From the NCBI RefSeq assembly GCF_025118155.1, contig NW_026251387.1:1271501-1335500 (forward strand): a stretch of 64,000 bases of DNA, written 5' to 3'. The position numbers and the translations under genes were made by a program. Of this stretch, positions 12,878 through 26,888 are shown one piece after another; the stretch's first letter is position 1; each line of letters starts with the position of its first letter. The DNA comes from Cokeromyces recurvatus (taxonomy: Eukaryota; Mucoromycota; Mucoromycetes; Mucorales; Mucoraceae). Below the pieces are notes generated by a model that was not told the DNA's origin, ran no database searches, and worked only from the letters and a program-made list of their open reading frames with translations.

Positions 12878-13011
12878 GTTTAAATAATAGGATAATATAT
12901 TTGTATAAAAAGAATACATATAAAGAAAGGGAAGGCTATTTTATACTCTTTTTTATTTTTATTTTTATTTTTTTTATTATAATTTCAACCTAAATTGCAT
13001 ATAATAAAAAA

Positions 13012-16000
13012 TCATCTGCTTTTAACAGAATTGTTTGAAAATACTGAATGACTAATAGGAAGTAAAGTAAATCTTGTTACTTGAGATGCTAATGGTAATA
13101 TATTATATTGTCCATGCTGCTGGTTTGTCATTAATTTTCGTGCTCTATTGTTTAATCAATAGCTAGTTAGATAGAGTCATTATATATACATGCATATGCT
13201 TTTAAATACCTTTCGTAAGTTTCATGATTGGTATTAGACAAGACACCAAATAATAAGGATTGTTTAAGATAAAACTTGTTTACATTTATTTTTATGTGAG
13301 GCACATAACTAGCCCAATTAATAGGATCGATCTAACAATTGAACAAAAGATCAGATAAAGAAATGCGCGCGCGCGTGTGTGTGTGTGTGTGTGTGAAATA
13401 CCTTTTCTTTTAAGAATTCAATCAATGCGTCGTTATCCCTGAATTGTATTTCTTGCGTTAAAATTACATTCAAGAATAGATAGTCAAAAAGTAACTGCAC
13501 TGCTCCATTTTCTGTAAAGTCCACATTTTTAATATTGGATGTATTGAATACTTCATTTACATTCTTTGATAGTCCCTGTTTTAATTCATTTATAATAGCC
13601 TAAATTTGCAAAGATAAATGAATGAAAATCTATAAAAATTCATTACTACTTTACTTGATCCAGCATACAACTATTTATGCGTTGAATTTCTTCACATATA
13701 AAATATAAATCATTTACAATAGCATTTGTTGCTTGAGTAGGCATTTTAATATCTTCAATACCTATTCACATTGCGAAATAAATAATAAAATTCCTTCCTC
13801 TTTTGTCTTTCATAAACACTTACTTTCCCAAATATTTATAGCAGAGCAATGCTCATTCCATTTTAACCTGAATAAAGATGAGCTCAATTTCTTTTTAAAC
13901 TCTTCCTCTAACCATGTCAGCCATAATTTATGTGAATCATGAAAAGTATTTAATAGAATGTTTTGTACATCTGTGTATTTAGGATCTTTTTTTTTTTTTT
14001 TTAATGTTAGTTAGTTAGATTTTCAATTACAAGACCTTTTTCTATACCTTTCATAATGTTACTACGTAATTCAAATACAGGTGTAGCTTCAGTTGATAAA
14101 ATTAATGTCTTTGGTAGTTCCTTTGATACAAATCCGATATTTTTTGCAAGACGTCCCAAAAAGATAGACAATTCATTTCCTGTCGAAAAAAAAAAAAAAA
14201 TAAAAAATAAATTAAATCGATATTAAGCATAGTCTTGCTGTACATTGCTCCCCCCTTTTTTTTGTATTTACTTTTTTTCTTATCTGTCCATTCATGGGTA
14301 CGCTTAATCAAAGCTATTAATCTATTGGAATAGTTGATGACAGATTCATAGCATTTATCTTGGAAATATGTTTTTATCATTTCTATATCACTATTTAAAA
14401 AACGATCTTAAAAGTTTAGTATTTTTGATTTTTTTTCCTAAATTAAATCTGATACTTACTACTTGGCATAAAACTGATCATTATCGTAATAATTAAAATG
14501 AGATTGAATATCCTCTCTAATTCTAGCTAATGTAGAATCAAAACATTCTTGAAGGTAACTCAGTGCGTCAGTTTTATCAAGTGCTGTTTCTTTTAAAGTG
14601 GTTTTAAATTTCTCAATTTCTTTGGAAGACGAAAGATTGGGTAAGGTAAATGCACTTTGATGTTTCCCATTAGAGTTAGGCCAAATATGAATTGTCAATG
14701 GTATATTCTTTTTTGGATCTGTAACACAATGAGGCCAAACATGTGTCTCAGGCTGACAGGATAACGCTTCAAGATCTCTATCTATAATACACTTGGCTTG
14801 ATTATTGAAAATGTCTCTATATATATTACCCCATATAGAATAAGAATCGTCCTGAAATAAATGTTGAATGCTTGTTTCCCACTTATTATTTTTTATGTTT
14901 GATTCATTGTCCTCTAATAATTTCCATAGTTTGCATCGGATTTGAACAAGCTCAGATTGACTTTGGATAGATAAAAATAGCTCTGATAATTTTTCTTTTA
15001 AAAATGATTCTACATTTTGAATCCATGCTTTAATTGATGTTTGAACATCCTTTAATTGTAATAAAGGCTCAGGATTAAATTGAGGCGTATATGTTTGTAT
15101 TGTTTCAGGTAAGTAGCGTACAATTAAATGTACACTTGAGCTTGGTGAAAATAAACGAGTAACGGCAGGCTGACTAGGTGTTTCATTTCCATGACTTGAC
15201 TTTGAAGGTATTAAGAACGTTTTTTGAAATGATTCAACATAAGACTCTAAAAGTGTCTTTATAGGTTTGTTCTCCTTTGAGATAAATATATCATATACTT
15301 GTAGAAATGTATGTTGAATGATACATGTTATTTCTCTGAGTTGATGTGTGATACGATGATTGACATTATCTGACCTTTTTCTGTAGAGCTGAAGAATATC
15401 TTGTATAGCATTAAACCTCATCTCTAGTAACTTTTCCAGGGAATCTTTATATGATAATTTGTCTAAAAGCATTAATCCTACAATCACCTCTGAAATATGC
15501 TAATATATAATTTATTTATTTTATTTTCTCTAGTCATATAAATATAGGTTAAGCAAATTACCTCTGATGTCTGTTCTGAATTACAAAGATAATGTATAGA
15601 TCTTTGAATGATTTGAGTCTCAAAAATACTCACAGAATCCCATTGTCGTTGAATAACAGGGAATGCAGTCTCAATATCAATCGTCAATCTTGTCTTTTCC
15701 TCTTCCAAGTATTCATATACTTTTTTCGTTAATATAAATAGTCGACTTGCATGAAGATATCTATGATTCTCTAAAGCGTGCCATATTTGTTCAGGAACAT
15801 CTGCTAATGATTTAACTAGAGCAGCAATAATATAGATATCATTTCGTTTTGTATCTATATAAACTATAAAATAGGATTAGCCTGCTTTTGTCAAATACTA
15901 TATAAACTGCAAATACCTTGGTTATTTTTTTCATCTTGTATCTGTAGCCTTTCTTTTGCACTTTCTTTAATGTTATTGATATCACAAGCTGCTTGCATAT

Positions 16001-16373
16001 GTTTAAAGTTAGATTGAATTGAATGTGCTTTTTGGCTCATTGTAATAATGGTGTCTGCAGCCGATATTAAGTCTTGGTATTGCTCACTATTAAAAAGGGA
16101 GAGAGAGAAAAAAAGAAGGTAAAAACAATTCGTTTTAACATGTTTTGTTCCAACGTATATTTACCCAACCATGGCACGCAATTCCTTCTTTTGAGTCTCT
16201 ATAGCATTTCTAAAAAAAAAAAAAAAAACAAAAAAAAAAGTCGAACCAATGAGAATTTAACTTTATACTTGTAATGCTTTTATAGTTAAATACCGAGTTT
16301 TTTGTTCGAGCGCACGAACATCAGGTACACTTAATTCTTTAAAGTAAGCATCGGGATCATCTTTTGTGGACAT
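13012..16373 (-). CDS. COG1: Conserved oligomeric Golgi complex subunit 1
   Basis: Subunit of the COG tether that captures retrograde intra-Golgi vesicles. Twelve exons on the minus strand: 16373-16294, 16209-16165, 16086-15917, 15854-15562, 15487-14460, 14390-14272, 14179-14048, 13985-13824, 13761-13655, 13599-13402, 13331-13210 and 13144-13012. All phases close, giving 862 aa, usual for the family. The N-terminus has the Vps51/COG1-type helix: DAYFKELSV, KELRAMVGEQYQDLI and SAADTI, followed by IYIIAALVKSLADVPEQIW and the HxxLHASRLF pattern seen in COG1. The rest is helical without membrane segments. The exon 5 acceptor is ambiguous by two bases (CAG or CAGAG); only the second keeps the frame. 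Identification rests on the N-terminal pattern and length. Confidence 0.83.
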
Positions 16374-16568
16374 TGGTTTATAAATATAAGAATATGCGGA
16401 TACCTAAATTCACCACAGGAAGTTTTAATTTTTTATTTATACGCGTTACTTTAATTTATATTATGTATTAGAGAGAGAGAAAAAAAATTTATTCATTCTC
16501 TTTTCTTTCCCTTCTCCTTCCCCTATGATAGTTGTGTATGTTTGTAATATAATTTAAACTTTTTTTAA

Positions 16569-19376
16569 ATGGATCCAAAACTCTTTGCAGCTGTTCAACA
16601 AGGAATGAACATGAACAATCAACAAAACCAAATGTTACCTTTTCAACAAGCACAAGCACAACAACCAGACATGCAACAACAGTTTAATGCTTTAACTAAT
16701 GCTGGTTTAGGTAGCATGTCTTTTAATCCTGCTAATTTTGCAGGTGGAATGAATTTTGGTCAAACTGATTTTAATGGAATTGATCAACCTGATTTAAATA
16801 ATATAAATCCTTTTCTTCAAGCAAATCAACCTCTTATGGGTAATATGAACTTGAATGCTTTCCAACAACAACAACAACAATTACGTCAAAATTCTCAGCC
16901 AATTTATTCGCCTCAGTATGCAATGCCATTTGCTGGAAATAATCCAGGTAAATTTAGAAAGAAGAGAGAAAAAAAAAAAAAAAAGAAAAAGATTAATGTT
17001 ATTCAATTAACTTTTTTTGTTATTATTATTGGTTTAGCTGTTCACTTCCAACAAAACAGAAATATGTATCATCAAAATGTTGGTAATATTATGCCTAATA
17101 CTCCCCAAGCTTTAATGCTTCAACAGCAACAACAAGCTGTACTAGCTATGAGTAGAGGTAAAAAAAAATATAAAAATAAGACTTAACATTAACAAACTAT
17201 AGTACTCATTTAATATAAAAAAAGCTAAACATTCACCAAGTCAATCTCCAGCACTTAACAATACTCATTTTCCTGTTAATCCTTCAATAGGTTCGCCTAT
17301 TGTTGATAATACTTCTCATATGATAGGCGGAAGAATAGGTCCTGAATATACTAGTAAATACGAATTATTATTATTATTATATATATGTATATAAAGATAG
17401 GAACCACTAATTATTTATTTTGTATAGCTTCGCCTATGAATCCCAATGTAGGATCACCTGTACAGAGCCTCCAACAAGGTAATGGTATCTCACCATCGCC
17501 ACAAATGATGCGTGTCATTCCTTCTCAAGCAAACAATCGCTATACGCAACAACAAGGCAATTTAAGTGATGCTTCGCCTTCTTTAAATAACCTTTCTTCA
17601 TCTGCTACGTCATATGCTTCACCTCAACAACAACAACAACAACAACAACAGCAACAGCAACAGGCTGATTCATCCATAATTGAAGGTCAAGTAAATAAAA
17701 ATTATAATAGATCCAATTATGTACAACAACAACAACAGCAACAACAATCTTCTCCTAGTCAGCGTTCACTATCACAACGTCAGTCAGCTACACCAGCTGG
17801 AAGTACACAGTCTACTCCACACCAGACACCTCAACAATTAGACAATACTACAACTACAGCTCATATGAGTCCTGCTACTAATACAACTTCAACTCCTACT
17901 AAGCCTTCTGACACAATCACTTATATACCAAAAACACGTAATGTCGAAACTTATGGTGGTGTTGATCTAAAGTACTTTGATAAATTTGAAATCAAGCCGC
18001 TCATTCCTCATATAAATGAACTTGGTATCATTGATATTCAGGCACTTATTTTATCTATTAAATCTGGCATGAAAATGGAAATAACAAATGCATTAAATAT
18101 CTTGACAGTTTTATCAGCACATCAGCCTTCGCAATTACCTTTATCTCAGTGTGATGACTTATTGGATACATTATTGGATCGTTTAGAAGAGGATATTTTT
18201 GGAGCTTGTAGTAGATATAATCAAAACTCACCCTCAGCAGCAGCAGCAGCAGAAGCAGCAGCAGAAAAGAATGAAAGTAAAACGATGAAAGATTTGAGCT
18301 ATACAGACTTATTTGACATGTCGTTGGATGAAATGAAAAGTTTAATTCCTCAGTTAGAAAATTCGACTTCAGACGTATGGATTTCAGTTCGAGAACGATG
18401 CTTATGTATCTTTAATTTGTTACGTAATTTTTCGTTTATGAGTGAAAATATAGAATATTTAGCTAGACATCGTCGTTTGATTATTTTACTTGCAAGAGTC
18501 ATTACTAGCTCATGTCAAGTGAGTACGATTGAAGGACTTGATACGAGAGGAGAAGAAGCATGGTTTGTTGGTATTCGACGTATGGATACCTTAGAATTTC
18601 GTAAAAGCATTTTAATTGCCTTTTCTAACATATCCATGTTCCTTAATGCACAAGATTCAAAGACAGCGACTGCACTTGTTGAATTAATTCATGACTTTTT
18701 AGTGAATGGACCAGACACGTATTATTCTGTATTAGCTATTGAAACATGGGCAAAATTAACTATTAATTACGATAATCGACAGTTATTATATGCGTTAGTT
18801 GTTGAAAATGAAAAGATGATGAAGTTATTAGAAGATATTTGGTTAGAGCTCACTGCTGTTATTCGACGCGACTTTTTTACTTTAGATGGCAATGTGATGA
18901 GTGCCTTAACTACAAACCAATTGGCTATGTTAGAATTAACAGTGATTGGGATCTATAATAGTATCGTGATTACACAAACTGAATCCTTAAGACAAAGATT
19001 AATTCAAGTAAATAAAGGGATAGGAATGATGATGATACGATTATGTATGACATTAGCAGAATCAGGAAATCCACAATTTAGTTTAGTAACCAAAAGAGGT
19101 ATGGAATTCCTTAGAGCACTTATTTGTGGAGGAGATGGTATTCGAAGGCGTAACCGACAACAGACACAAGGACATGAAACATCCTCTTTAGAGCAACAAA
19201 CAGAAGATAAAGATCAAAAATTATCCATTTCTGAAATTGCAAGTCGTGTATTAGACATACCCGTTGTATGTGAAAAATTAATGTTATCCATGTTAAAGCC
19301 TACTACAGATCCAGAATTCTTACGCGAATTATCAGATATTGTTTCTCTAATAGATGATGATCAAAACAGCATCTAA
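16569..19376 (+). CDS. SWI1/ARID1-like SWI/SNF chromatin-remodelling subunit, ARID-less
   Basis: Four exons: 16569-16947, 17038-17157, 17225-17353 and 17428-19376, all phase 1 junctions, giving 858 aa. Residues 1 to about 440 are Gln/Asn/Ser/Pro-rich with several poly-Gln runs, typical of activation or prion-like regions. The folded C-terminal half begins around VETYGGVDLKYFDKFE and HINELGIIDIQALILSIKSG, then ALNILTVLSAHQPSQLPLSQ, which I recognise as the region C-terminal to ARID in fungal Swi1/Sol1. A helical repeat-like region follows (LRNFSF, ARHRRLI, FSNISMFL). No ARID can be found in any exon or intron between 16569 and 19376. The family call rests on pattern memory and is moderate. Confidence 0.62.
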
Positions 19377-20478
19377 AATTCCCAATTTTTTTTTATTTTA
19401 CTTACTTTTAATTAAAAAAAAAAAAATACATTTTATTCTATTTAAATTTACTTTTTACTTGATCCTATACATGTATACAAATATATAAAATAACCTTAGC
19501 GCTTAATTCTTCTTCTTATTCATTTTGCAGTAAAGCAAAACGATAATTTCTTATTACACAGTATAGAAAGTTGAAAGCATCCTATAAATTGATCTACTAA
19601 GAAAAAAAAAAGAAAAAAAGAAAAAGAGATTCCATCAACCCATTTTGTGTAGTTAAATGCTTAAAGCAAATAAGGACGACTTTTGTTTTCTTCAGGATTG
19701 AAATAGAATAAACATATTTTAGAAACAAGGTTTATTCACGATAAATTAGCTTGATATTTAACAGTGACATTTATGTGAATAATAAAATAAATATATTATA
19801 TCTTCTCTTAGTTAGTTAGAAGGGAAAAAAAAAGTATGACAAAGAGTTGACAGGCTCTGTTACCTGTTGTGTTACAAATTTAGTGTCAGTGCAAAGATGA
19901 TAGGACACCAATGTACACTTAAGACGCGAAAGCATTCTTAATTTACTCGTTTATAAATAAAGCATTTTCCTTTTATTTGTTTGAGTAAATATTAGATTTT
20001 TTTTTTTTCTTAGTGTTTTCCTTTTCATATCCAAATAGATTATACTACTTTTTCTTCCTCCTCCCCCCAACAATAATAGCCTTCCTCTTTTTTCTTTTTT
20101 TTGTTTTCTAAAAGTTTTCTATTATCAATTTCTATTCATAGAAGAAATTTACCCTTAACCACTAGTTTGATCTTTTTAATAAAAGTTCATTATGTTGGAA
20201 TACAGTTTCATATCCTACTAATAACAAAGCATCGAAATACAAAACAGAAAAAAAAAAACTTTTCAGTAATTTTGGAAACAAACAATCGCACAAAGTATTT
20301 TAAATCCCGAAAATTGGCACCGGCAACACTGTAATTATTTTCGTCCCCCGGGTTTGTCCATATACAAAAAACAAAAAAAAAAAAAAATTATAATTTTTTT
20401 TTTTAAAAAAATACGAACGTAAAAATAGGTTTCATTTTCTTTTCTGTTATTTTTTTTTTACTTGTCTCGGAACGTTAT
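19377..20478. other. Intergenic between SWI1-like gene and eIF4G
   Basis: About 1.1 kb without a supportable gene. The right-hand end (20000-20478) is pyrimidine-rich with T runs and should be the eIF4G promoter and 5' untranslated region. I see no upstream ORF that looks coding. Confidence 0.5.
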
Positions 20479-21308
20479 ATGAATAGAAACAATCTAAATA
20501 ACACAGAGCATAGAGCAAACAAGATTCCAAATTATGCTCAAGCTGCTAAATCAAATCAACAGCAACAGCAACAGCAACAACAGCAAACGCGAAATCAGCA
20601 ACCGCAGCAACAAGCAAATCTCGAGCAATCTACTTTTACAAAAAGCTCTTCTAAACATAATAATTACAAATCTGGTGGCATGACTCAAGCACCATACCAA
20701 AACTATAAAAATTCTTATACTTTTAATACGTAAATATATATAAGATGAAGTTTATACTAAAACAAATTTGCATTTTTATACATGTATATAATGTGAATAT
20801 AACTTTTTAAATCTTTGCTCATTTTTTTTTGTTTAATCTTTATATACTCTTTCCAAAATAGATATAATAAACCAAAGGAAAACACACCATATTTAAATAG
20901 AAAACCTTCTGTGCAATTACCGATGGCTCCACCTACAGACACTAGTAAAAAAAAAAAAAAAAAAAGCCTTATTATTTTGTACTAATAATTTTATTTGTAT
21001 AGCTCCTATTCAATTTGGATCTATTAACCAACCTTCAGATAGTACACAACCAGTAGCTTCTAATACAAGTCATATAGGAAATAAAACAAATGATATACCA
21101 ACTACAGCAAAAACCACTGAAGTTCAATTTGGCAGTTTGCCAGCTATTACGGATACATCATCTCCTTCATTCAATGTAAATATTGATAAACAAAAAATTG
21201 CTTTTAATATCTATTATAACATGTGTGTTAACCCTTTATTTTATTTTTCTAGTATCGATCAAGAACAACACATCAACAAAAGTCAGAGATACCCAAACAA
21301 CCTCGTAA

Positions 21309-21346
<38 letters not shown>

Positions 21347-24300
21347 ATGATGGTCGATTATTTACTCAACCCTATGCACCCCGTCAAGGTGAGACCCCAT
21401 ATAATCATAATCGTTACTACAATAACTATAGAAACAATGGTTACATAAAATCTTCTACTCAACCACATCATTCTCCGAATCAGCCTTATCATCATCAGTA
21501 TTCCCCTCAACAACAACAATCTCAACAACGTTCCCCTCAACAACAAAACACTCTACCTCCATCTCCCATGAATCATCGTACTTCTCCTAATCAGAATGCT
21601 TATAGTCCAACTAAAAAGAATACATTATCTCCTCATATTCCTCAGGGTTCACCTCAAAATATACAAATGACTACTGCTTGGCCTGCTGCTAATCAATATG
21701 TAAGTGAATTCAAACATCTATTCTATTCTAGCTTATAACTTGTTTTTCTAATTATCTCTTTCTCTTAAAATAGTTCTATCCCCCTCAGTATCCTGTTACT
21801 GTGCCCTATAATATGCCTCAAACAGCTCGTACAACAATTATTCCACCCTCTACAACTCGTAAAAGGCTTGCTATTATTGATCCAGCTACTGGTATGGCCG
21901 TCAACACAAGCCCCATCTCTCTTAACAATCCTAGTTCTTCTGCTGCTTCATCAATTCAAAATAAGGAGGATAAGCAACCTGATTTCATAAAACCACCCCA
22001 TGTCTCTAAGGCTGTCTTGATCGTTGATCCTGCTATTCGTGATCGTGAACTACGCGAAAAGAAAGAACGTGAAGAGGCTGAAAGGGAAGCAGCGAGAAAG
22101 GCTGAAGAGGAAAAGAAGGAAGCCGAAAGAAAGGCTCAAGAAGAAAAGGAACGTAAGGAACGTGAAGAAAGAGAACGTAAAGAAGAAGAAGAACGTTTAG
22201 AAAAGGAGAGATTAGAGGCTGAGCGTTTGGAGAAGGAACGTTTGGAGAAGGAGAAGTTAGAGGCTGAGCGTTTGGAGAAGGAGCGTTTAGAAAAAGAACG
22301 TTTAGAGGCTGAGCGTTTAGAAAAAGAACGTTTAGAGGCTGAACGTTTAGAAAAGGAACGCTTAGAGAAGGAGCGTTTAGAAAAAGAAAGACTTGAGATT
22401 GAACGTGCTCGTCTTGCTGAAGAAGCTATTGCGGCTGCCACTGCTGCATTAGAAAAGCAAAAGAAAGAAGAAGAATTGCGTCGTAAGGAAGAGGAAGAAC
22501 AAGAATCTAAACGCATTATTAGTGAATTAGAGGCTGAAAAGAAAAGAAAAGAAGCCTCTGAGGTTACGACCTTAAATACCTCCAGTCTTCAATTAACTCA
22601 ATCTCCTGTATCTTCTCCTAACGTCACCTCTATAAGACCTGCAAAATTGATTGAAGATCTCGAAAGTATTGAATACCCTCCTGGTATCAAACCACCCACA
22701 AAGACTGAAAATAATAAATATGTATATACTATTGACTTTTTACTTCAATTCCAACAACTTTGTTCAGTAACGGATGTTGATTTATCTGCTATTAGTGCAA
22801 AGCAAGACCATGATAATTCTGGCTTTGGTAGTCGATCGTCATCAATGCGTCAATCTTCTGATCGTAGTAGAAATGCTCGTAATCAAGGCGGTAACAATAA
22901 TAATAATAATAATAACTTCAGTCCAGATGCTGCAATGTATAAAATGGGATCTCGTGATGGTCGTATGGAAATGGGTAAATTTAACATGGGTCGTCCATTA
23001 GCAGTTCGTAACAATAGTTCCCATATGGAACGTCAAGGATCTCATGGCGCCTCTCGAGGTGGTATGATGATGGGTCGTGGTAATGGTCGTGGTGGTTCAT
23101 CGGGTGGTATGAAGATCATTCGTAACCCTCCTCAGCAAAATGCAGCCATGGGTGGATCATCTATGATTCCACCCTTGGAACCCGTTGCACCTCTTGAAAA
23201 GAGTGAAAACAGATGGGTTCCTCGCACTCCTGCACAATCTGGAGATGCTCCTAAGGAAGGTGAACTCATGTCTCAAGAATTCATTACTCGTAAGGTCAAT
23301 GCCTTGCTTAATAAGTTAACATTGGAGAGATTCGATTCCATTTCAAATCAAATTTTTGATTATGCACGTCAATCTGCTAAAGAACAAGATGGACAATCAT
23401 TACGTACTGTCATCAGGTTGACCTTTGAAAAGGCCTGTGATGAACCTAACTTTGCCAGTATGTGGGCTCGTCTTTGTCGTAAGATGTATGATTCAATGAC
23501 AGATGATATTTGCGATACAAGTATTGTAGATGATAAGGGCAATGCTTCTTGTGGTATTCCCTTATTTAGAAAGTATTTATTCAATCGTTGTCAAGTTGAA
23601 TTTGAAAAGGGTTGGAAAGTAAATATGCCTAAATTGGATGATGATGCGATGATGACTGAAGAGTATTATGCCGCTGCTAAAGCGAAACGTCAAGGCTTAG
23701 GTTTAATTCAGTTTATTGGTGAATTGTTTAAATTAGAAATGTTATCAGAACGTATTATGTATGGTTGTGTAATTAAGCTGTGTAATGATCCTAGTAATGC
23801 AGGCGATGAAGAGGCTGAATCCCTTTGTAAATTACTTACTACAATTGGTAAAGCACTTGATAGTAAACCCAAGACGTCTAAATGGGTTGATATTGTCATA
23901 ACTAGAATGAAGAATGAAATGATGAATAGCCCTAACTTAACTTCTCGTGTGAAGTTTATGATTCAAGATTTACTTGATTTACGTAAAGATAGATGGATTC
24001 CTCGTCATGGCAATACCCAAGTGGGACCTACTACTATTGCAAAGATTCATGAAATGGCAGAGAAGGCTAAAGGTGAAAAGGAAGCTGCTGTCGCTGCTGC
24101 TATGAAGCGTAACAATAGTTCACGTGGACAATATGCACAAAGCAATAATCCATATAATAATAGTAGTAATTCTACTAATAATAGCAGTAATCATCCTGTT
24201 TCACGAACTGGATCTTATCGTCCTGGTGGTTACCAATCCTATAATAACAATGCAAATAGTAGTAATAATAATAATAATACTAATAATACTGCTAGTGATG

Positions 24301-25138
24301 GATGGAGTACTGTTTCTCAAGGAGCTAACAAGACACGCACAAATGAGCTTTCAAACTTTGGTAAAATGGACAGAAGTAGATCAAGGACCAATATTCTGGG
24401 TCCATCCAACAGTCCTTTCCCTAGTTTAAGCAGAGGTAAATCAGCTACAAATGTTGATACAAAGGGCAGCATGGAAGGAAGAGCCAGCCCTGCTACTAAT
24501 ATGTTTAGTGCATTATTAAGTAGTACGAGTGAAAAGACTGAAGAGCGTAAGAAATTACAATTAACACCTAGAACAGTAACAACAACAGAACCCAAGTTAG
24601 AGGATGAGCCAGTATCCTCAGAGAAATCACCTTCAGAGAAGCCTAAATTATCCGAAGAGGCCATCAAGCGTAAATCTAAGAATATTCTTGAAGAATACTT
24701 TAGTATTAACGATAAAGCAGTAAGTATTAACAAAAGAGTATATAAGCATTTATATGATTAACTAAGGAACTAACTTTTTTTTTATTTAAAAAAAAAAACT
24801 AGGAACTTACTGAATGTGTTAAAGAACTTGATGACCCTGATTATCGTGTTATTTTTATTGGAGAGATGTTTACTGTAGTAGAAAAGAAAGCTCAAGATGT
24901 TGAAAAGATCTGTGAAGTCATCAAATATCTCAATTCCCAAGAGTTACTAGAGAAGGACTTGTATATAAAGGCAATTAAGAGTTTTATGGAAACTTATGAT
25001 GATTTAACTATTGATGTGCCTCAAGCACCTAAATATGTTGCCCAACTTTTACATGCATCTTCAATTACACCTGATGAAGTTGGTGGTGATAGCTATGAGT
25101 CATTACAAAACGCTTATTCTGTCTTAAATGATAATTAA
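20479..25138 (+). CDS. eIF4G: Translation initiation factor eIF4G
   Basis: Scaffold of the cap-binding complex eIF4F. Six exons: 20479-20729, 20862-20944, 21003-21175, 21253-21699, 21774-24719 and 24803-25138, giving 1411 aa with all phases consistent. The N-terminal ~400 residues are Gln/Asn/Ser/Pro-rich and include a run of 12 threonines from an ACT repeat at about 21309-21345. A charged Glu/Lys/Arg coiled-coil built of repeated [10 protein letters not shown] units spans about residues 400-580. The eIF4E-binding motif YTIDFLL is at about residue 636. The MIF4G domain ([10 protein letters not shown] to LRKDRWIPR) covers about residues 815-1065 and would bind eIF4A. Two Asn/Ser-rich linkers follow, then a C-terminal MA3-type helical domain (about 1290-1400). 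Convergent with the CDT1-like gene, 130 bases apart. Confidence 0.95.
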
Positions 25139-25268
25139 TACTATAATAAAATCTCGTTACTATATATATAGAAAGCATATAATAAACTTGAAAAATAATA
25201 ATAATAATATGTATATTTTGTATATGTATAAATATAAAAAAAAAGACGTGTTTATTTATAATGAATCT

Positions 25269-26888
25269 TTATTTATTGTTATTTGCTTTCTTTTCTGCAA
25301 GCTAAAATAGATAAAAACAAAAGGGTTAAAGCAAATTCATTGTATGTATATATGTATATAAAGTGACTTACTCGGGCACGAAGGGCAGCCATACGATCTT
25401 TAACACTTCCTGTAGGTTTAGGCTTAGGCTTTTCACGTTCTTTTTCAGCTTCCTTTGCCCTCTCATGAGCTTCTAATAATGATCGTACCTAAAAAAAGAA
25501 ATAGATGTTTAATTTAGTTTGTTATTGTAGCTTCTATTATTTACTTACACCTGGTGGAAGCTTAGCATCTTTCACCCATTCTTTTTTATCTACAACAAGA
25601 CCTAATCTTGGTAATGGTGCTTCAGGGATACTAGCATTATACTAATGATATGCATGTGTAAATTAGATTTTATATTCTATATAAATATATAATATATATA
25701 TATTTATTTACTTCTGTATGAGTTTTGAAATAATCGGTGATAGCATCACCTAACATATCAGCTCGCTTTTGTAAATCTTTACCAGATAGAGGAATCAACC
25801 AATCCTTTCCAAATTCAAGTAAAAAGGCTTCTGTCACTTTTCCTCCAAAATCTCTTAATTCTTTAGGTTGAATTAGATATAAACTAGGTACAATATACAT
25901 AATTTTGCAAATATGTGAAATGGTAATCGTTCTTCTTGTGGAATTTCTCAAAACAGGTTCAATTTGATGGTATAAAGCGGGCCTATTGCGTGCAGCACGA
26001 TCAGTAAGTATAATATCAAGGGCCTTACGAAGTCTTTCAAGTGTTGTTTTCTCATAGTCAATTCTTTCTTTATCAGATTCTGTCAAGTATGTCTTGAAAG
26101 GTGCAATGTAGTGATCATTCGTTAAATGAGTAGGAGGTGTGACTGGTTCAATAAAACATGATGAAGGAGGTGAGGGTGTATCTTCTGTTGGAATAGAGGG
26201 CTCATCCTCTTGAACACGTTTATCTTCCAAAATTGTTTCTGACTCTACAGGAGTCGTCTCTGTTATTTCTTTAAGGCTTTGTTTTAAAATAAGATCTTTA
26301 ATACTGGGTTTTATATTCTTTTTTTCTTTTGTTAAAGGATGGTCATCGTGAATAGGCTCAACATGAACTGTTTTCTGTTTTTTAATGTTGTGATTTTGAA
26401 CTAATTCCATTTTTCGCTTAGAAATGCTGTCAGCTTCATTTACAGATGGTTCATCATTTTTAAGTATCAAAACGGTTTGTTTTAATTTCTTTGTAGCAGC
26501 AATACGACTACTCTGTCGCACTGGTAATTGAGGTTTCTATAAATGTATATAAAAGTTTATTTAGTCTTTCATTTATTATAATTACTATTATTATTATTAT
26601 TTTACCTTTACTGGTTCAAGAGGAATCTAATATTTAAAAGAGAGAAATAAATTTATTATTCAAATAGAAAGAAGCTTCCTTTGTAAATATATTTTTTATT
26701 ACCTCTTCAGCTGGTCTGAAAGCTTTATTTACATGTTCTGAATCGACTACTTTGCTCCTATTGAAATCCGAATCAAATCGTGTCACACGTTTCTATGTAT
26801 AAAAACAAGGTCAATAACATGAGACATGTAAAATTATAAAACAATAAAATACCCTTCCACGAAAGTCAATACAGGTTTGTTCCTTCAT
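25269..26888 (-). CDS. CDT1: CDT1-like DNA replication licensing factor
   Basis: Probable partner of Mcm2-7 loading at replication origins. Exons on the minus strand: 26888-26853, 26792-26703, 26626-26606, 26536-25712, 25641-25549, 25488-25372 and 25301-25269, giving 404 aa. Residues 1-9 (MKEQTCIDF) followed by basic RGRKR resemble the PIP-type degron that opens animal CDT1. A Lys/Glu-rich disordered part follows. The CDT1 geminin-binding-type winged helix is suggested by FKTYLTES, LERLRKALDIIL, RNRPALYHQIEPVLRNSTRR and the ISHICKIMYIVPSLY helix. The C-terminal part, SLLEAHERAKEAE and SVKDRMAALRAR, resembles the second MCM-binding helix region but is short. No other family fits as well. The start lies 140 bases from the ARP1 stop codon. 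Confidence 0.6.

Noticed and set aside
14102..14380. A separate small gene inside the COG1 region
   Set aside because: Its two parts are COG1 exons 6 and 7 read through the intron; after splicing the second part is in another frame.
22136..22516. A 126-codon minus-strand ORF made of Ser-Lys-Arg repeats
   Set aside because: It is the antisense shadow of the Glu/Lys/Arg coiled coil of eIF4G; its repeats come from the coding repeats on the other strand.
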